A program made the position numbers and the translations under genes. A stretch of 60,000 nucleotides of DNA from Cryptomeria japonica. Taxonomy: Eukaryota > Streptophyta > Pinopsida > Cupressales > Cupressaceae. The stretch lies in contig NC_081406.1 in assembly GCF_030272615.1 (NCBI RefSeq), positions 238,132,422 through 238,192,421 of the forward strand, in the 5' to 3' direction. Under the pieces are notes generated by a model. That model did not search any database and was not told the origin of the DNA. It saw only the letters and a list, made by a program, of their open reading frames with translations. Below, piece by piece: positions 10,473-21,116 of the stretch (position 1 is its first letter; every line of letters begins with the position of its first letter).

Positions 10473-11335
10473 TGTTGGCAATTGACACTCTATTGGTTGG
10501 TTCCACTATGTTGTCATTGATGGCAACATGATTTTGTGTTCCGACTTCATATGGTGTACTGACAGACACTTCAAAGATTCTACACCGGCTCAAAAGATTT
10601 CTTTGGTCATCGGCAATGTAGGCTGACATATCTTAGATCCAGCATCGACAATTTATTTTAAAGTTTATACATTTATGTTATCTAGCCGACATGTAATATG
10701 TCATTGTATATATCTTTGTAAGCTGACATAAGGCATAAAAGTTGTATAGGGTATATAGTTCAGTTTGATAGATCATTTTGTGTGTGACTTAGAATGGATA
10801 TGAAAATGTAAAGTGATACAAAATTATTTAGAGAGATTATGTTGTGAGGAATTTATTGTAAGGCTTATTCTGGTAAAGGGGTTTGGGTTACAATTGGAAC
10901 AAACAGAGGTTAAATCGGAATTGTATTATGGCATAGAAGATGCTATCTTAGTAGTTCACACTTCGCTGGATTGTTGTCTGGAATTCTTTGTAGTCAGTGA
11001 GACTCCTATTGTGATTGAGCAGTGTGCTCTAGGCTGTAAGCCTTCCTGCAAGTGCATGCCCCTCATATATTGTAATATCTCTTCATATGGCCAGTGGATT
11101 GATATTGTGCGTCACAAATCCATCCATGGTTTTTCCTCTTTGAGGTTTTCCTTGTATAAATCTATGTGTTATAATTCTGATTTATGTGTTTGGCTTATTG
11201 GCTGCATTACTTCTTCCAATTCTATTTATACCAGTATACTGGTTGGTGTATGAATGCTTTATTAAGGCTAAAATCTACTATTCTAGTATAACACTGATTC
11301 ACCCCCCCCCCTCTTAGTGTTATTGGTTTCCAACA
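10473..11335 (+). repeat. TOR-B 5' LTR
   Basis: 863 bp from TGTTGG to CCAACA, directly followed by the primer site. It pairs with the interrupted 3' LTR at 16720-19079. A GTATATAG at 10751-10758 is a possible TATA box. A run of ten C follows TGATTCA about 35 bp before the 3' end. Confidence 0.85.
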
Positions 11336-11336
11336 A

Positions 11337-11350
11337 TTGGTATCGGAGCC
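11337..11350 (+). other. TOR-B primer-binding site
   Basis: TTGGTATCGGAGCC lies one base inside the LTR. It differs by one base from the initiator-methionine tRNA site TGGTATCAGAGC common in plant copia elements. Confidence 0.8.
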
Positions 11351-11409
11351 TTGTGCCTCAGAGGAAGTTTAACAACTTGAGGAAGATCCTGAAACCAAAA
11401 TCATTGAAT

Positions 11410-12873
11410 ATGGTTTTGGAGAAGCAGCTTGAGATGGCATTTGAAGATTATGATGCTGAAAGGTTGAAGAACTTGAAGCTACAAGATGCATTGAATTCTA
11501 CCAAGGAATTAATTCTTGGCCTACAAGAGAGACTATCATCTGTTCAAGCTAGACGAAGGAACTTTTGCAAAATTAGGATGACGAAGAGAAAAATGCACTT
11601 AAGGAACAATATCAGAAATTGAGTTAGGAGAAAATGGTTATGAAGAATGAAATGCACACTATAACTATGAGGATGTCTAAGGAGATTGAGGATAGAAAGA
11701 AAAAGGAAGAAAATATTGTTGTATCCCTAAAGATCAAATTTGAAGAATGTGGTAGGTTGGTTCTGTTGGCAGTGGGCCAGCGTCCCTTGCAGGGATTCGT
11801 GACATGGTTTAACAACCTCATGTGGATTCTATAAGTCTAGTGGTTGTATCGGGCATTGACAGGTTGATCTTTTGGTGCAACGATAACTCTAGCTTGTAAC
11901 AAGTGGTATCAGAGCTTGGTCACAGGTCCAAATCACGCAGGCCGTGACGAGTGACGCTGGGAGGGGGATTGTTGGCAATGGTCAAGCATCCCTCATAGGG
12001 ATTCATGTCATGGTTTAACACCCTCCTATGGATTCTATAAGTCTAGTGGTTGTATCAGGCATTGACAGGTTGATCTTTTGGTGTAACGACAACCATAACT
12101 TGTAACAAGTTCATGAAAATGAGATATTGAGAATTGATTTGGTACAATCCAAGAACAATAAGAAAGAGCTTGAGAGACAAATGATAATACTAAGAAAAGA
12201 TTTAACTGCTACAAGTGAGTACAAAGAAAAATTGAAGATCACCTCAGCACACGTGGACAAGTTATTGAAGAGATAGAGGTAGATTGAAGATTTCAGTGGA
12301 CTTGGATTTGAGCAAGGATAGAGTTTCAGTACTGCTAATGAAGATCAAAACCATAAGGCACCGGTAAGACAATTCAATGCTTATAAATTCAATGGTAGAT
12401 GTTTTGTTTGCAATGGATTTGGTTACAAGGCTAGGCAATGTAGAAATAGAGAAAATTAGAACCCTGATTCTGCTCCCGGTAAATGTTTTAAATGCAATAA
12501 AATTGGTCATAAGACAAAAGATTGCAAAATGCATGTAAAATGTTATGCTTGTGGAAAATTTGAACATATGGCTAATCAGTGCAGGTCAAGCAATTTCACC
12601 GATTTTAGCAGAGCAATTCATAAGATCAATGTTACATGTTATGCATGTAATGAAGTTGGGCATATTGCTAAGTTCTATAGAAGTAGAAATCCACCAGTTA
12701 GTAATGGAGGGTCAAATGAAAAAGGGAAAAAGAAGGTTAGTGAAATCTGACATGATCATACTCAAAGATGGGTTAGGAATACTGAAGAACAATCATCAGA
12801 TGGGAATGTCCTAGCTACCTATATGGTAGAAGAGGCTCCTCCTACACCAATAGTGAGCTCATCCGGTAACTAA
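11410..12873 (+). pseudogene. TOR-B ORF1: coiled-coil and CCHC gag-like protein
   Basis: The ATG at 11410 lies about 60 bp past the primer site. The first 250 residues are charged and heptad-like (LEKQLEMAFEDYDAERLKNL and onward), a long coiled coil. Four zinc knuckles follow at about 12390-12680: CFVCNGFGYKARQC (His replaced by Tyr), CFKCNKIGHKTKDC, CYACGKFEHMANQC and CYACNEVGHIAKFY (last Cys lost). A Lys-rich tail ends at the TAA 12871-12873. The architecture is that of the C-terminal half of copia-type gag, presumably RNA binding in particles, but I see no N-terminal capsid domain. A TRIM (11764-12107) splits the coiled coil and there are further stops and shifts. TOR-E ORF1 is the better preserved homologue. 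Confidence 0.8.
11764..12107 (+). mobile_element. TRIM (terminal-repeat retrotransposon in miniature), 344 bp
   Basis: Two 138-bp terminal repeats (11764-11901 and 11970-12107) starting TGTTGGCA and ending CTTGTAACA, with about 18 differences by hand count. The 68-bp interior has a perfect primer site TGGTATCAGAGC (11904-11915) and a purine tract GGGAGGGGGAT (11959-11969). The flanks GGTTC (11759-11763) and AGTTC (12108-12112) are a slightly decayed target-site duplication. The uninterrupted homologous place is present in TOR-E near 29845, confirming the insertion. It encodes nothing and must be moved by another element's proteins. I see no 5S-like promoter boxes of the Cassandra type. Confidence 0.92.
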
Positions 12874-13247
12874 GCCAGATGCCTTAGGGGTAGGCAAAAT
12901 TCATGAAGATGGTGCATATGCCCCAAGAAGCGATTATGGAAGATATTCCAGATATTGGAGGGGATTATCCGCCATGGATATGTTCTGAGCGAGATCTTGT
13001 ATCTTTCACCAGCAACCATTTATGTCAATGGAAGATTAGGGTTTTTTCTTGAAGAATAAAAGGTCGAATACACTTCATTGTTAATCACCCTTCACTTACA
13101 GTGAATTTAGAGAAATTCAGAGTGACTAAGTGTGATCAGAGGCTATTCAGAGGCAATCATATTTCTTCTTGAGCGATTTCATGGGCGTCTGGAAGAATTT
13201 ATTGAAGGTTTTCACTGAGAGCGATTAAAAGGTATTTATCTTGAAAC
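12874..13247 (+). other. TOR-B spacer between ORF1 and ORF2
   Basis: 374 bp without a reading frame. It is related to the spacer of TOR-E (30633-30999), both containing GAAAGATTAGGG or GAAGATTAGGG followed by TTTT. How ORF2 is translated (splicing, re-initiation or an internal start) is not evident. Confidence 0.5.
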
Positions 13248-16200
13248 ATGGAAGCGAGATCATCTTCTATTCATGTTTTTGTTGCAAACCCAACTATAGT
13301 GGTGATCAAGGACCGCCCTAGGACAATTTTCAAGCGGTATCCACATGTGGTTACCCTAGAAGATTCGGTTGGAGTGTTTTCTCGTGTTCTGGAGGGAATT
13401 GTGTATGTAGAGGATGTTAAGGCATACATTCACTATCATATAGAGGACTTAGGAACTTTAGAAATCAAGGGAATGTATATGAATGAACTAATAGGAGAAT
13501 TTGGAAAGATTAAACCGACATATCAACATATTCAAGATCTAGGGTTTACATATATTTTGGATATTCCGTAGTTTGAGGATGAAATAATTAGATATGTACT
13601 GAGTAGAGTACATGGGGAATTCATATGGATGGACAGACCTTACAAAATCACTAAGGAAGCCATGCGAGCAATTACTGGTTTGTCATCGATAGGGAAACGT
13701 CCAGACAAGAAAGTGTCAAACAACTTCGTAAGGAAGACCACCGATGCTAAATCAGACAAGAGATCCATGAAAGTGAGCACTATCATCAACACCAACATCA
13801 AATTTGGTAGCATGATTATCGAATACAAGGTAACTCAATCAAATCGATTGAAATCTATTTCCATTTCATGTATCTTGGCTACATACAAGATGATGAGAGA
13901 TAATGTAAAATTACATCTATGTGGTTGGATGCTTGATGAGTTGTTAATCAACTTAGGAAAGATTAAAGGTGAGAAGAAGGGCACCTTCCGGTATGGGAAC
14001 TTTTTAGCCTACTTGATGTTATATTTTCTAAATGAAACACTCGGTTCTGGTAGGAGACAATGGGCTTTTGACATTCCGGTAGGAAGACAATTAAAATAGT
14101 CAATTGTTGCATTAGGAAGCCAGAGAGATGATATGATATGGGGTTATTTGAAGGCATTTAAAAAATCTACGAGGTCTAGGGTAAGAGTACCTAAGCATAT
14201 AGTAGAGAAATAATCTGTTGACATATGTTTCATGGTAAAGAAGGATGAGACTCTCATGGAAGCAGTCAAGCCCCAAAAGATTTGGATTGAAGAAATGGGC
14301 TATGAGGTGGATGCACAGATTTTTGATGCTTACGCAAAAATGCTAATTGATGTAGAAATTGATGAGGTAGAGAAGCCCTATGGAACTGCACAATAGAAGA
14401 CTCTAGAGGTTGAAATAGAGTTCAACCAGAAGAAAAGGGAGAAAAAAGAAGGCAAAGAAAGTAAATTTGTATAGAAGATCTCAAAGGACATAAAGGCACT
14501 AATTGATGTTGTCCTGGAGAAAGGTAGAAAGAGGAAGGATCTGGTAGTTCATATTGAACCTGTTACTGCAGATTCTGAATAAGAGGATGACACACCATTA
14601 GCATTTAAGAGGGCTGTTAGGAAGAAACTAGAAGAAACAAAGGTGGAAGCAAAGAAGCAACTGGTTAGGAAGGTCACAATCAAGCTACCGACTCAGAAGC
14701 AAGCACCTAAAGCTACACCTATAGCTACATCTGGAACTAGCAAGAGGAAGAAGAAGAGTGGTATTGATTTAGCACTTGAAACTGGTAATGTAACTATCAT
14801 ACCACCCAAAACTTGTGCAGAAATTGTAGATGAAATAACTAAAGATGACATGCTAAAGAATGTTAAGTTTTATTATGAAAAATTTGAGGATGATGAACAA
14901 AGAGAGGTAGAAGAAATAGTCCTATTATACTTAGATATTTATCAGAAAGCCTTAATAGAGAGAGAGAAAATTAAATACCGACTGAGTTATATAACATGTT
15001 AGATGTTAGAAGATTATTTGCTATGCAAGAAGATAAACACATTAAAATGCAATAACTATTAGCTATCTGTGTTACTATAGCTCTAGATGAAATGAAAAGA
15101 CAATTGAGGCGACAAACACAAAGGTCTTCAATAGAAAACATAGGATAACTAGTTTGATGCTAAGGAGAGTGAATGGAGTAATAAAGGAAAATCAAAAGGC
15201 ATGGATTAAATTTTTGGGAGGACATAGAGGATTATTTACTTCACTGGAGACCAAAACAAACACTGCAGATATCCTGGTTGAAGGCAAAGGAAAGGGGATT
15301 ATAGGTACTCCACCCTCAGTTTTGAAAAATATCAAGATAGTGGAAATTGAGCCACCAGTAAATACAAATGTATAGACAAAGACCGAGACACTAGTTAATA
15401 CCAAGAATGAGCAAGATAATATTGTATAGGATTCTAACATTGAGGACAATTGTCCTTTGGATACTAAGGTACAGGTTGAGGATATTGTTCCTACAGAGGA
15501 ACTGATAGTTACATAGACTGCACCAATTGGCAAAGCCACTGGTGCAAGTGAGGAGGTAATAAAGGATAAATTGTCAGAGAAAACAGGGGAATTCGATAGG
15601 GAACTAGTTGTTGGCCCATCATTATTGTCAATTTACACTTCTCAAGTAGAAAAGAAAACCATCACAAAAATGAGTCCCATTGAACTAATGATGATGGCTG
15701 CTCAGAAACTGATGAAGGAGGGATCCACAGATAAGGGGATTATAGATCAATCAATCACTATTCTACATAGATTGGTCTTGAAATGTAAGATTGAAAATGA
15801 AGTGAGCCCTTATGGCAAGATTAAAGTAATTACTGAGAACATATCAAAAGACTTCCAATCCTTACAACAAATATCAAACTGACAAGCACTTGAAAGATTT
15901 ACTCAAGCTAAGAGAGTCGCTTTTGATCAGGTAACCAAGATAGAGAAGAAAAAGATTGAGGAGAAGCTAATTCTAATAGAAAATTCTTTGAAACAATGCA
16001 CAAATATATATAGGGTATGTTGCAATATTGAAATACTTACAACAAATGTAGATAAAAGGATAAAAGAGATACAAGAGAAAATTGCTAGTATTGCTAACTC
16101 TTTTGATGGATTAATTTCATTGATTACATCAATTGATGGTCAAATTTTGATTTTGGAGAACCAAATTTATGCTCTTGAAAAGGAAAGAGATAAAATCATT

Positions 16201-16443
16201 TGAAGAGCCAAAAGTCTGAGAGGTTTGGTGAGTCCAAGATTGGATTCACTCTATGTACATAAAAGAGAATGCATGGATATGGTGGGAAAGCCCACACCGA
16301 CAGAGGTAAATGAGAAAGAATATTTTGCATATTTATTGAGTGGACTCGTATCTATCTCCAACACAATCAAAACTGGCTGGGATACTTATGTGGAATTACT
16401 CGAGAAAGCTTATCTAGAAATTTTGAAATTGGTCAAGCTCTAG
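13248..16443 (+). pseudogene. TOR-B ORF2: about 1,065 codons, unknown protein
   Basis: Starts MEARSSSIHVFVANPTIVVI at 13248, the same place as in TOR-E, TOR-F and TOR-C. Segments in order: an N-terminal region with VYVEDVKAYIHYHIEDLG; a domain of about 250 residues with IIRYVLSRVHGEFIWMDRPY, MIIEYKVTQSNRL and GTFRYGNF; VDICFMVKKDETLMEAV; a Lys-rich linker near 14400-14760; a helical block from ILLYLDIYQKALIE (14920); a second Thr/Lys linker; IELMMMAAQKLMKEG; and a C-terminal coiled coil ending EILKLVKL. One frameshift near 15060-15150 and several stops break it. No catalytic motif is visible. The central domain faintly recalls plant transposon-associated proteins of unknown function, but I cannot assign a family. 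Confidence 0.75.
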
Positions 16444-16514
16444 TAAGACATTTTTGGAGATATTCAGTGTACGGTTCTTATTCTTTGACATTCTTTTTAT
16501 AATTTTTTTGGGCA

Positions 16515-16719
16515 TTGATGCCAAAGGGGGAGTAGTATAGATGTGAACAAGAATAAAATAAGTTGCATACATTAGGGGGAGTTATGAAGTTTTTAGAGTT
16601 TTGGAGATATGGAGTATTTTGCATATTCAGCTCAGGGGGAGCAGGGCAGGATGAAACCAATAGATGAAACCATGACCATTTTTCACATGAGTGTTTCCAT
16701 CAATGCCAAAGGGGGAGAC
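16515..16719 (+). other. TOR-B polypurine tracts (four)
   Basis: CCAAAGGGGGAG at 16521-16532, AGGGGGAG near 16574, AGGGGGAGC near 16635, and GCCAAAGGGGGAGAC at 16705-16719 directly before the 3' LTR. The last is the likely second-strand primer; the first is nearly identical in sequence and context. Confidence 0.75.
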
Positions 16720-17657
16720 TGTTGGCAATTGACACTCTATTGGTTGGTTTCACTATGTTCTCATTGATGGCAACATGATTTTGTGTTCTGGCTTCATATG
16801 GTGTACCAACAGGCATTTCACAGATTCTACATCGACACCAGCAGGTCAGAAGATTTATTTGGTCACCAACAATGTAGGCCAACATGGTATAGTAAAGGTT
16901 ATCAGTATTGGAGGTTGACATATCTTAGATCCGACATCGGCAAATTGTTTTAATGTTTATACATTTATGTTATCTGGTCGACATGTAATTTGTCATTGTA
17001 TATATCTTTGTAAGATGACATAAGGCATAAAAGTTGTATAGGGTATATAGGTCAGTTTGATAGATCATTTTATGTGTGACTTAGAATGGATATGAAAATG
17101 TAAAATAATGCAAAATTATTCAGAGAGATTATGTATGTGAGGAATTTATTGTAAGGGTTATTCTGGTAAAGGGATTTAGGGGTTCAATCAGAATAGACAA
17201 AGCTTAAACCGAAGCTATATTCTGGCATAGAAGATGCGATCTTAGTAGTTCACACTTCTCTAGATTGTTTTCTAGAATTATATGTAGTCAGTGAGGCTCC
17301 TATTGTGTTTGAGTAGTGTGCTCTAGGCTGTAAGCCTTCCTGAAAGTGCAAGCCCCTCATATATTGTAATATCTCTTCATATGGCCAGTGGATTGATATT
17401 GTGGGTCACAAATCGCACTGTGGTTTTTCCTCTTTGAGGTTTTCCACGTATAAATCTATGTGTTATGATTCTCATTTATGTGTTTGGCTTATTGGTTGCA
17501 TTTATTGGCATTTGCATGAAGATTGCATTAATGATATGTTATGTTGTCACTGGTGTCAATTAACTAGTAATGATATTGTTGTTATTATTGATATTGTCTT
17601 GTAACCAGTAGGAAGAGATTTTTGGAGGACAATGTAAACCGGTATGTAAGTTTGTGA

Positions 17658-17705
17658 GTTAAACCGGTGACCGGTATAAAGGTTAAACCGGTGACCGGTA
17701 TAAAG
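17658..17705 (+). repeat. Two exact 24-bp tandem repeats rich in CCGGT
   Basis: The unit at 17658-17681 is repeated exactly at 17682-17705; it contains AAACCGGTGACCGGTATAAA. A third partial unit starts at 17706. It lies near the 5' side of sLTR-1. Confidence 0.85.
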
Positions 17706-18289
17706 GTTAAACCCTATCTATGTAATGTAATTGGTAAACCGTACCAGTTGTTTTTGTTAAACCCTAACCGATTAAGGTTGTTGAATTGGTTATGTTGGTT
17801 TATGATCTAATGATGAGCGGTAATGATGACGACACGTGTGATCATTGTATGAAGACAAGTTCAAATGTTTTGGCACATTTTTGTCTAGGGAATGAGAAAA
17901 CTGTATTGCATCTAATGCAAAGCGTGTGATGAGTTACTGAGTCTGATGAAACAATGATCAAGGAGTGGTTGGAGTTTTCTTGATTGATGTGTACAAATTG
18001 CTATGTAAATCCAATGGTCATACTTGAACCAATTTGTTTTGTAATATCTATGAGAGAATTAGTTTTTTTTTGTGTTACCAACCTAATTAATTTATTATAA
18101 GGTCGATGAAGTTGTTTTGTAAAAGGTGTTGGTAGAAATCAGTTGAGTGTGTGGTTGCCGAACTGGATAATGAATCTATAGTTTGAGTAAAGGCAAATAG
18201 AAGCTTAAAAGGATCTGATCAAGCAAGTGTAGTTCTATTTTGACAAATCAAGTAAAATCTTGTTGTTTTCTAACAATTACAGTAGAACT

Positions 18290-18540
18290 GAAATCCCCTC
18301 ATCGAGTAAGCTCTAACAAGCTTGGTTACTTCTTAAATCCTCTAACAAGGTGATCCATTAGCTTGGATTCTCAAATCCTTTATCGAGGTTACTCCTAACA
18401 GGGTACTTGCTTCTAACAAGGCATTTGTAGTCAATCCCTTAACTGGGAAATTCTTAATAGGATCAATTCTTAATAGGAATTTTGTAAAGCTTTAACAGGC
18501 TTGGCTCCTAACAGGACGAACTTTAGAAGAGTTCAGATAG
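18290..18540 (+). repeat. Degenerate CCTAACAGG array in sLTR-1
   Basis: About ten units resembling CCTAACAGG or CCCTTAACTGGG at roughly 20- to 30-bp intervals. Equivalent arrays lie at 26035-26250 (sLTR-2), 26640-26850 in reverse (sLTR-3) and 19130-19310 in reverse. Confidence 0.65.
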
Positions 18541-19079
18541 TTATCTTGTGAGTCTCATCTCACCGTGGTTTTCCCCATTTGGGTTTACATGCCAAAAATA
18601 TTTGTGTCATGTGATGACTATTTTTGTGGTTATGATCTTATGATTGATTTGATTAACTACTTAACTATTCTGATAAGGCATGATAACTGGAAGCATTGAG
18701 AAATGAAGTTTGTTGACATATGATAAAACATTTGGATGTTTACAAGTTGAATGTTGTTTACTATTAAGTTGCTATAACAGTCAACTGTTTTTTCTTATGA
18801 GTTTTTATCTTGACAGAGATATTTATTTGATAAGTTTACTTTGTGTGATTGAGATTGATATTGGGAAAGTTTGTATCATTTTTTCAATTTATTGGTTCAC
18901 CCCCCCTCTCAGTAATCTACCAGATACTTATTCTTTCATCATACCATCAACATTACTTCTTTCAAATCTATTTATACCAGCATACCGATTGGTGTATGAA
19001 TGTTTTGTTAAGGCTAAAATCTACTATTAAGATATAACAATGATTAACCCCCCCCTCTCAGTGTTATTGTTTCCCAACA

Positions 19080-20052
19080 GTTCAATACGCTTTTATAACA
19101 GTTAAGTTGTACAACCTCAAACAATAGCATTGTTAGGAGATTACAAATACACTATTAGGTGCCACCCAGTGAAGGGATTTTCTTCAAGGCCTATTAAAAC
19201 CTTTACCCTATTAGGGGTTGCCTTGTTAAAGGACTTAGGATCATCATTTAGGATGTCACCTGGTTAAGGGATTTTACAAAGGGACCTGTTAAAGTCCACG
19301 CGGGGAAGGGATTTTACTATGCTGTAATTATTAAAGAGAGACAAGTCATTGATCTAATGATGACACTTTTCTATTTTATAGATCCATTCTATATCTACTT
19401 CAATATCTACTCAGTGATGGCTTCACCGATTAATGAGGAACCCTTCTACACTTTGCTTATTCTACACCTTTTCTCTAACTTCCAACCTCAATCCACTCAC
19501 CACTCCATAAACATGCAAATTCAAGATGAAAAACATGTATGTAGTTGTCTTCAATATTGGTGCTAACTTTCCCTCCAAAACAAGAACTCAAAAAATCATA
19601 CTATGTGCCAATCTGTCCATTCCTCAAATCTTGTTGATTATACTGATGGGACTAGCCATTCATGCCACAAATCTTGTCAGTTCTCTAACAAGCACTCCAA
19701 CTTCAACTAGCACTTTCTAATTTGAACATATCTACATTTCACCGTTGTGATATGTTGTTGGTTGTTTTCTTTATATCATTGAACCTTCTTTACTCAGCTT
19801 GAACTATTGGTTGCTTCCTATAAACCGGTCTCTACTCACCGGTGGATGTCTTTAGTCCCCTATTCCTTACCAATCCACTATAACCCTTTTCCGATCGGTT
19901 ATGATGACATCTGAACCGGTACTTCCATCAATGACAACTTCTTAAGTACTCCAAACTTCATGATGCCAACATTATCAAAATTAATGGATATCTGTAGGAT
20001 AATTCTTTTCTCTTTGTCCTTAGGAGTGTCAATTTCCAGGACTACCAGGACA
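19080..20052 (-). other. Old LTR-like and TOR-F ORF2 remnants
   Basis: From 19130 to 19310 the minus strand carries the CCTAACAGG-type array, and up to about 19940 the sequence looks like a further decayed minus-strand LTR of the sLTR family; its boundaries are unclear. From about 19950 to 20052 the minus strand reads LEIDTPKDKEKRIILQ, which joins the end of the TOR-F ORF2 piece at 27705 once sLTR-2 is removed. The short plus-strand frames at 19357-19720 have no recognisable product. Confidence 0.45.
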
Positions 20053-20188
20053 TGTTGGCATAACTGATGGAGATGATGGTGTACTGGTAAAGGACTGTTG
20101 GTGATGTTATATTGTAGGAATGTTGGTGATAATATAACTATGATATGATTCTTTATGATCAGTTATTTGTGTTGTCATTGATGGCAAC

Positions 20189-20640
20189 TATGAGATTTTT
20201 CCAAGATCAAGATCTCAATGAAAAGTACAAATAGAGAGAAAATATAGGATAATAAATGATCAATAGTTGTTACATACATTATAGATGAGCCTGCATATAT
20301 AGGCAAGGCTATATAGACATGTGAGAACACAAACATGACATGTGGCTCAATAAGAAAGAAGGGTAGGTAGGAAATATGTGTGGTAGGTAGCAGAAACAAT
20401 AAAATATTCCACATGAGGTGGATCACTCACCGAAGGTGGAATTATCACTTGACAATAAGTGGATATGATAGAGTAGTAACAAGATCACACCATAAAAGGT
20501 GGAATTCTCCTACACACACTATCCCAATGTGGCACAAAAACTCAAGTGTCTCATACCCAAACTACTATGAAATGCATTATCCTAAGTAAACTTAAGTAAG
20601 GTGTAATAATATCCAACATGAATAATTAATTAGACCAACA
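20189..20640 (-). repeat. Cop-J 3' LTR
   Basis: 452 bp, nearly identical to 24745-25222 but lacking about 28 bp that the right copy has near 24810-24840. On the plus strand it ends GACCAACA and is followed by the C-rich complement of the purine tract at 20641. Confidence 0.9.
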
Positions 20641-21116
20641 CCCCCCCTTAAAGAGAAACTTAGGGGAATGAACTTAAGTCTACAATGCAACTAAGCAATG
20701 CAAGATGGGTCCTGAATACAAGGCCATGTTAGGTATCCATGTACAAATGCAAATGCATGAAAACTAATGCAATGGGAAAGAGAGAAAAGCCCAATGGGAA
20801 AAAAACCCTCCCCCAAAAGAGAGATGAAAGCTATACAAGAGAACTCTCATAGAAGAATGTGAGGAACAAAACCCCATGTGAGGAAAAAGTCCCCCCTCAT
20901 TATGAGAGAAGAAGAGAAGCTTGGTAGCCCCCACCTCAATGTAGAATCTGCACCAATGGTAGAACCTCGAGAATGAATGAAGAAACTACTCCATGAACAT
21001 CGAACAACATTCCTCCTCTTGGGAAGAAACACAACCAAAGTTGTATCCATGAAGTCTCCCCAATCATGAAGGGAAAATGTAGGAAAAAAACTCATAATGA
21101 AAGGAATCTCTAAGAA

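Larger units (their letters stand above)
17503..18949 (+). mobile_element. sLTR-1: solo LTR in the TOR-B 3' LTR
   Basis: A 1,447-bp insertion flanked by GCATT (17498-17502) and ACATT (18950-18954), a target-site duplication with one mismatch; the uninterrupted sequence is present in the TOR-B 5' LTR near 11207. The ends TATTGG and CCATCA look like decayed TGTTGG and CCAACA. It shares with sLTR-2 and sLTR-3 the TCTCACCGTGGTTTTTCC-like stretch, an array of CCTAACAGG-like units and the CACCCCCCCTCTCAGT stretch near its end. It has no internal coding region, hence a solo LTR. Confidence 0.8.
10473..19079 (+). mobile_element. TOR-B: complete two-ORF LTR retrotransposon without pol
   Basis: LTR 10473-11335, primer site, ORF1 (coiled coil plus CCHC knuckles), a 374-bp spacer, ORF2 (unknown), purine tracts and a 3' LTR beginning at 16720. 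A perfect 5-bp target-site duplication GTTCA (10468-10472 and 19080-19084) fixes both ends. Removing the TRIM in ORF1 and the solo LTR in the 3' LTR leaves about 6.8 kb. LTR ends (TGTTGG, CCAACA), primer site and purine tract are of the Ty1/copia kind, yet no protease, integrase, RT or RNase H motif is found between the LTRs, so the family is non-autonomous as far as can be seen. Confidence 0.85.
16720..19079 (+). repeat. TOR-B 3' LTR, interrupted
   Basis: Begins TGTTGG at 16720 and follows the 5' LTR to 17502, then resumes at 18955 and ends CCCAACA at 19079. The 1.45 kb in between is a solo LTR of another family. The outer end is confirmed by the GTTCA duplication at 19080-19084. Confidence 0.88.

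Noticed and set aside
11764-12107. Cassandra-type TRIM carrying 5S rRNA promoter
   Set aside because: No 5S-like internal promoter boxes are visible in either 138-bp repeat.
19357-19720. Possible small genes in the plus strand between TOR-B and sLTR-2
   Set aside because: No domain, low-complexity Thr/Ser ends, and the opposite strand is the one related to LTR and ORF2 remnants.
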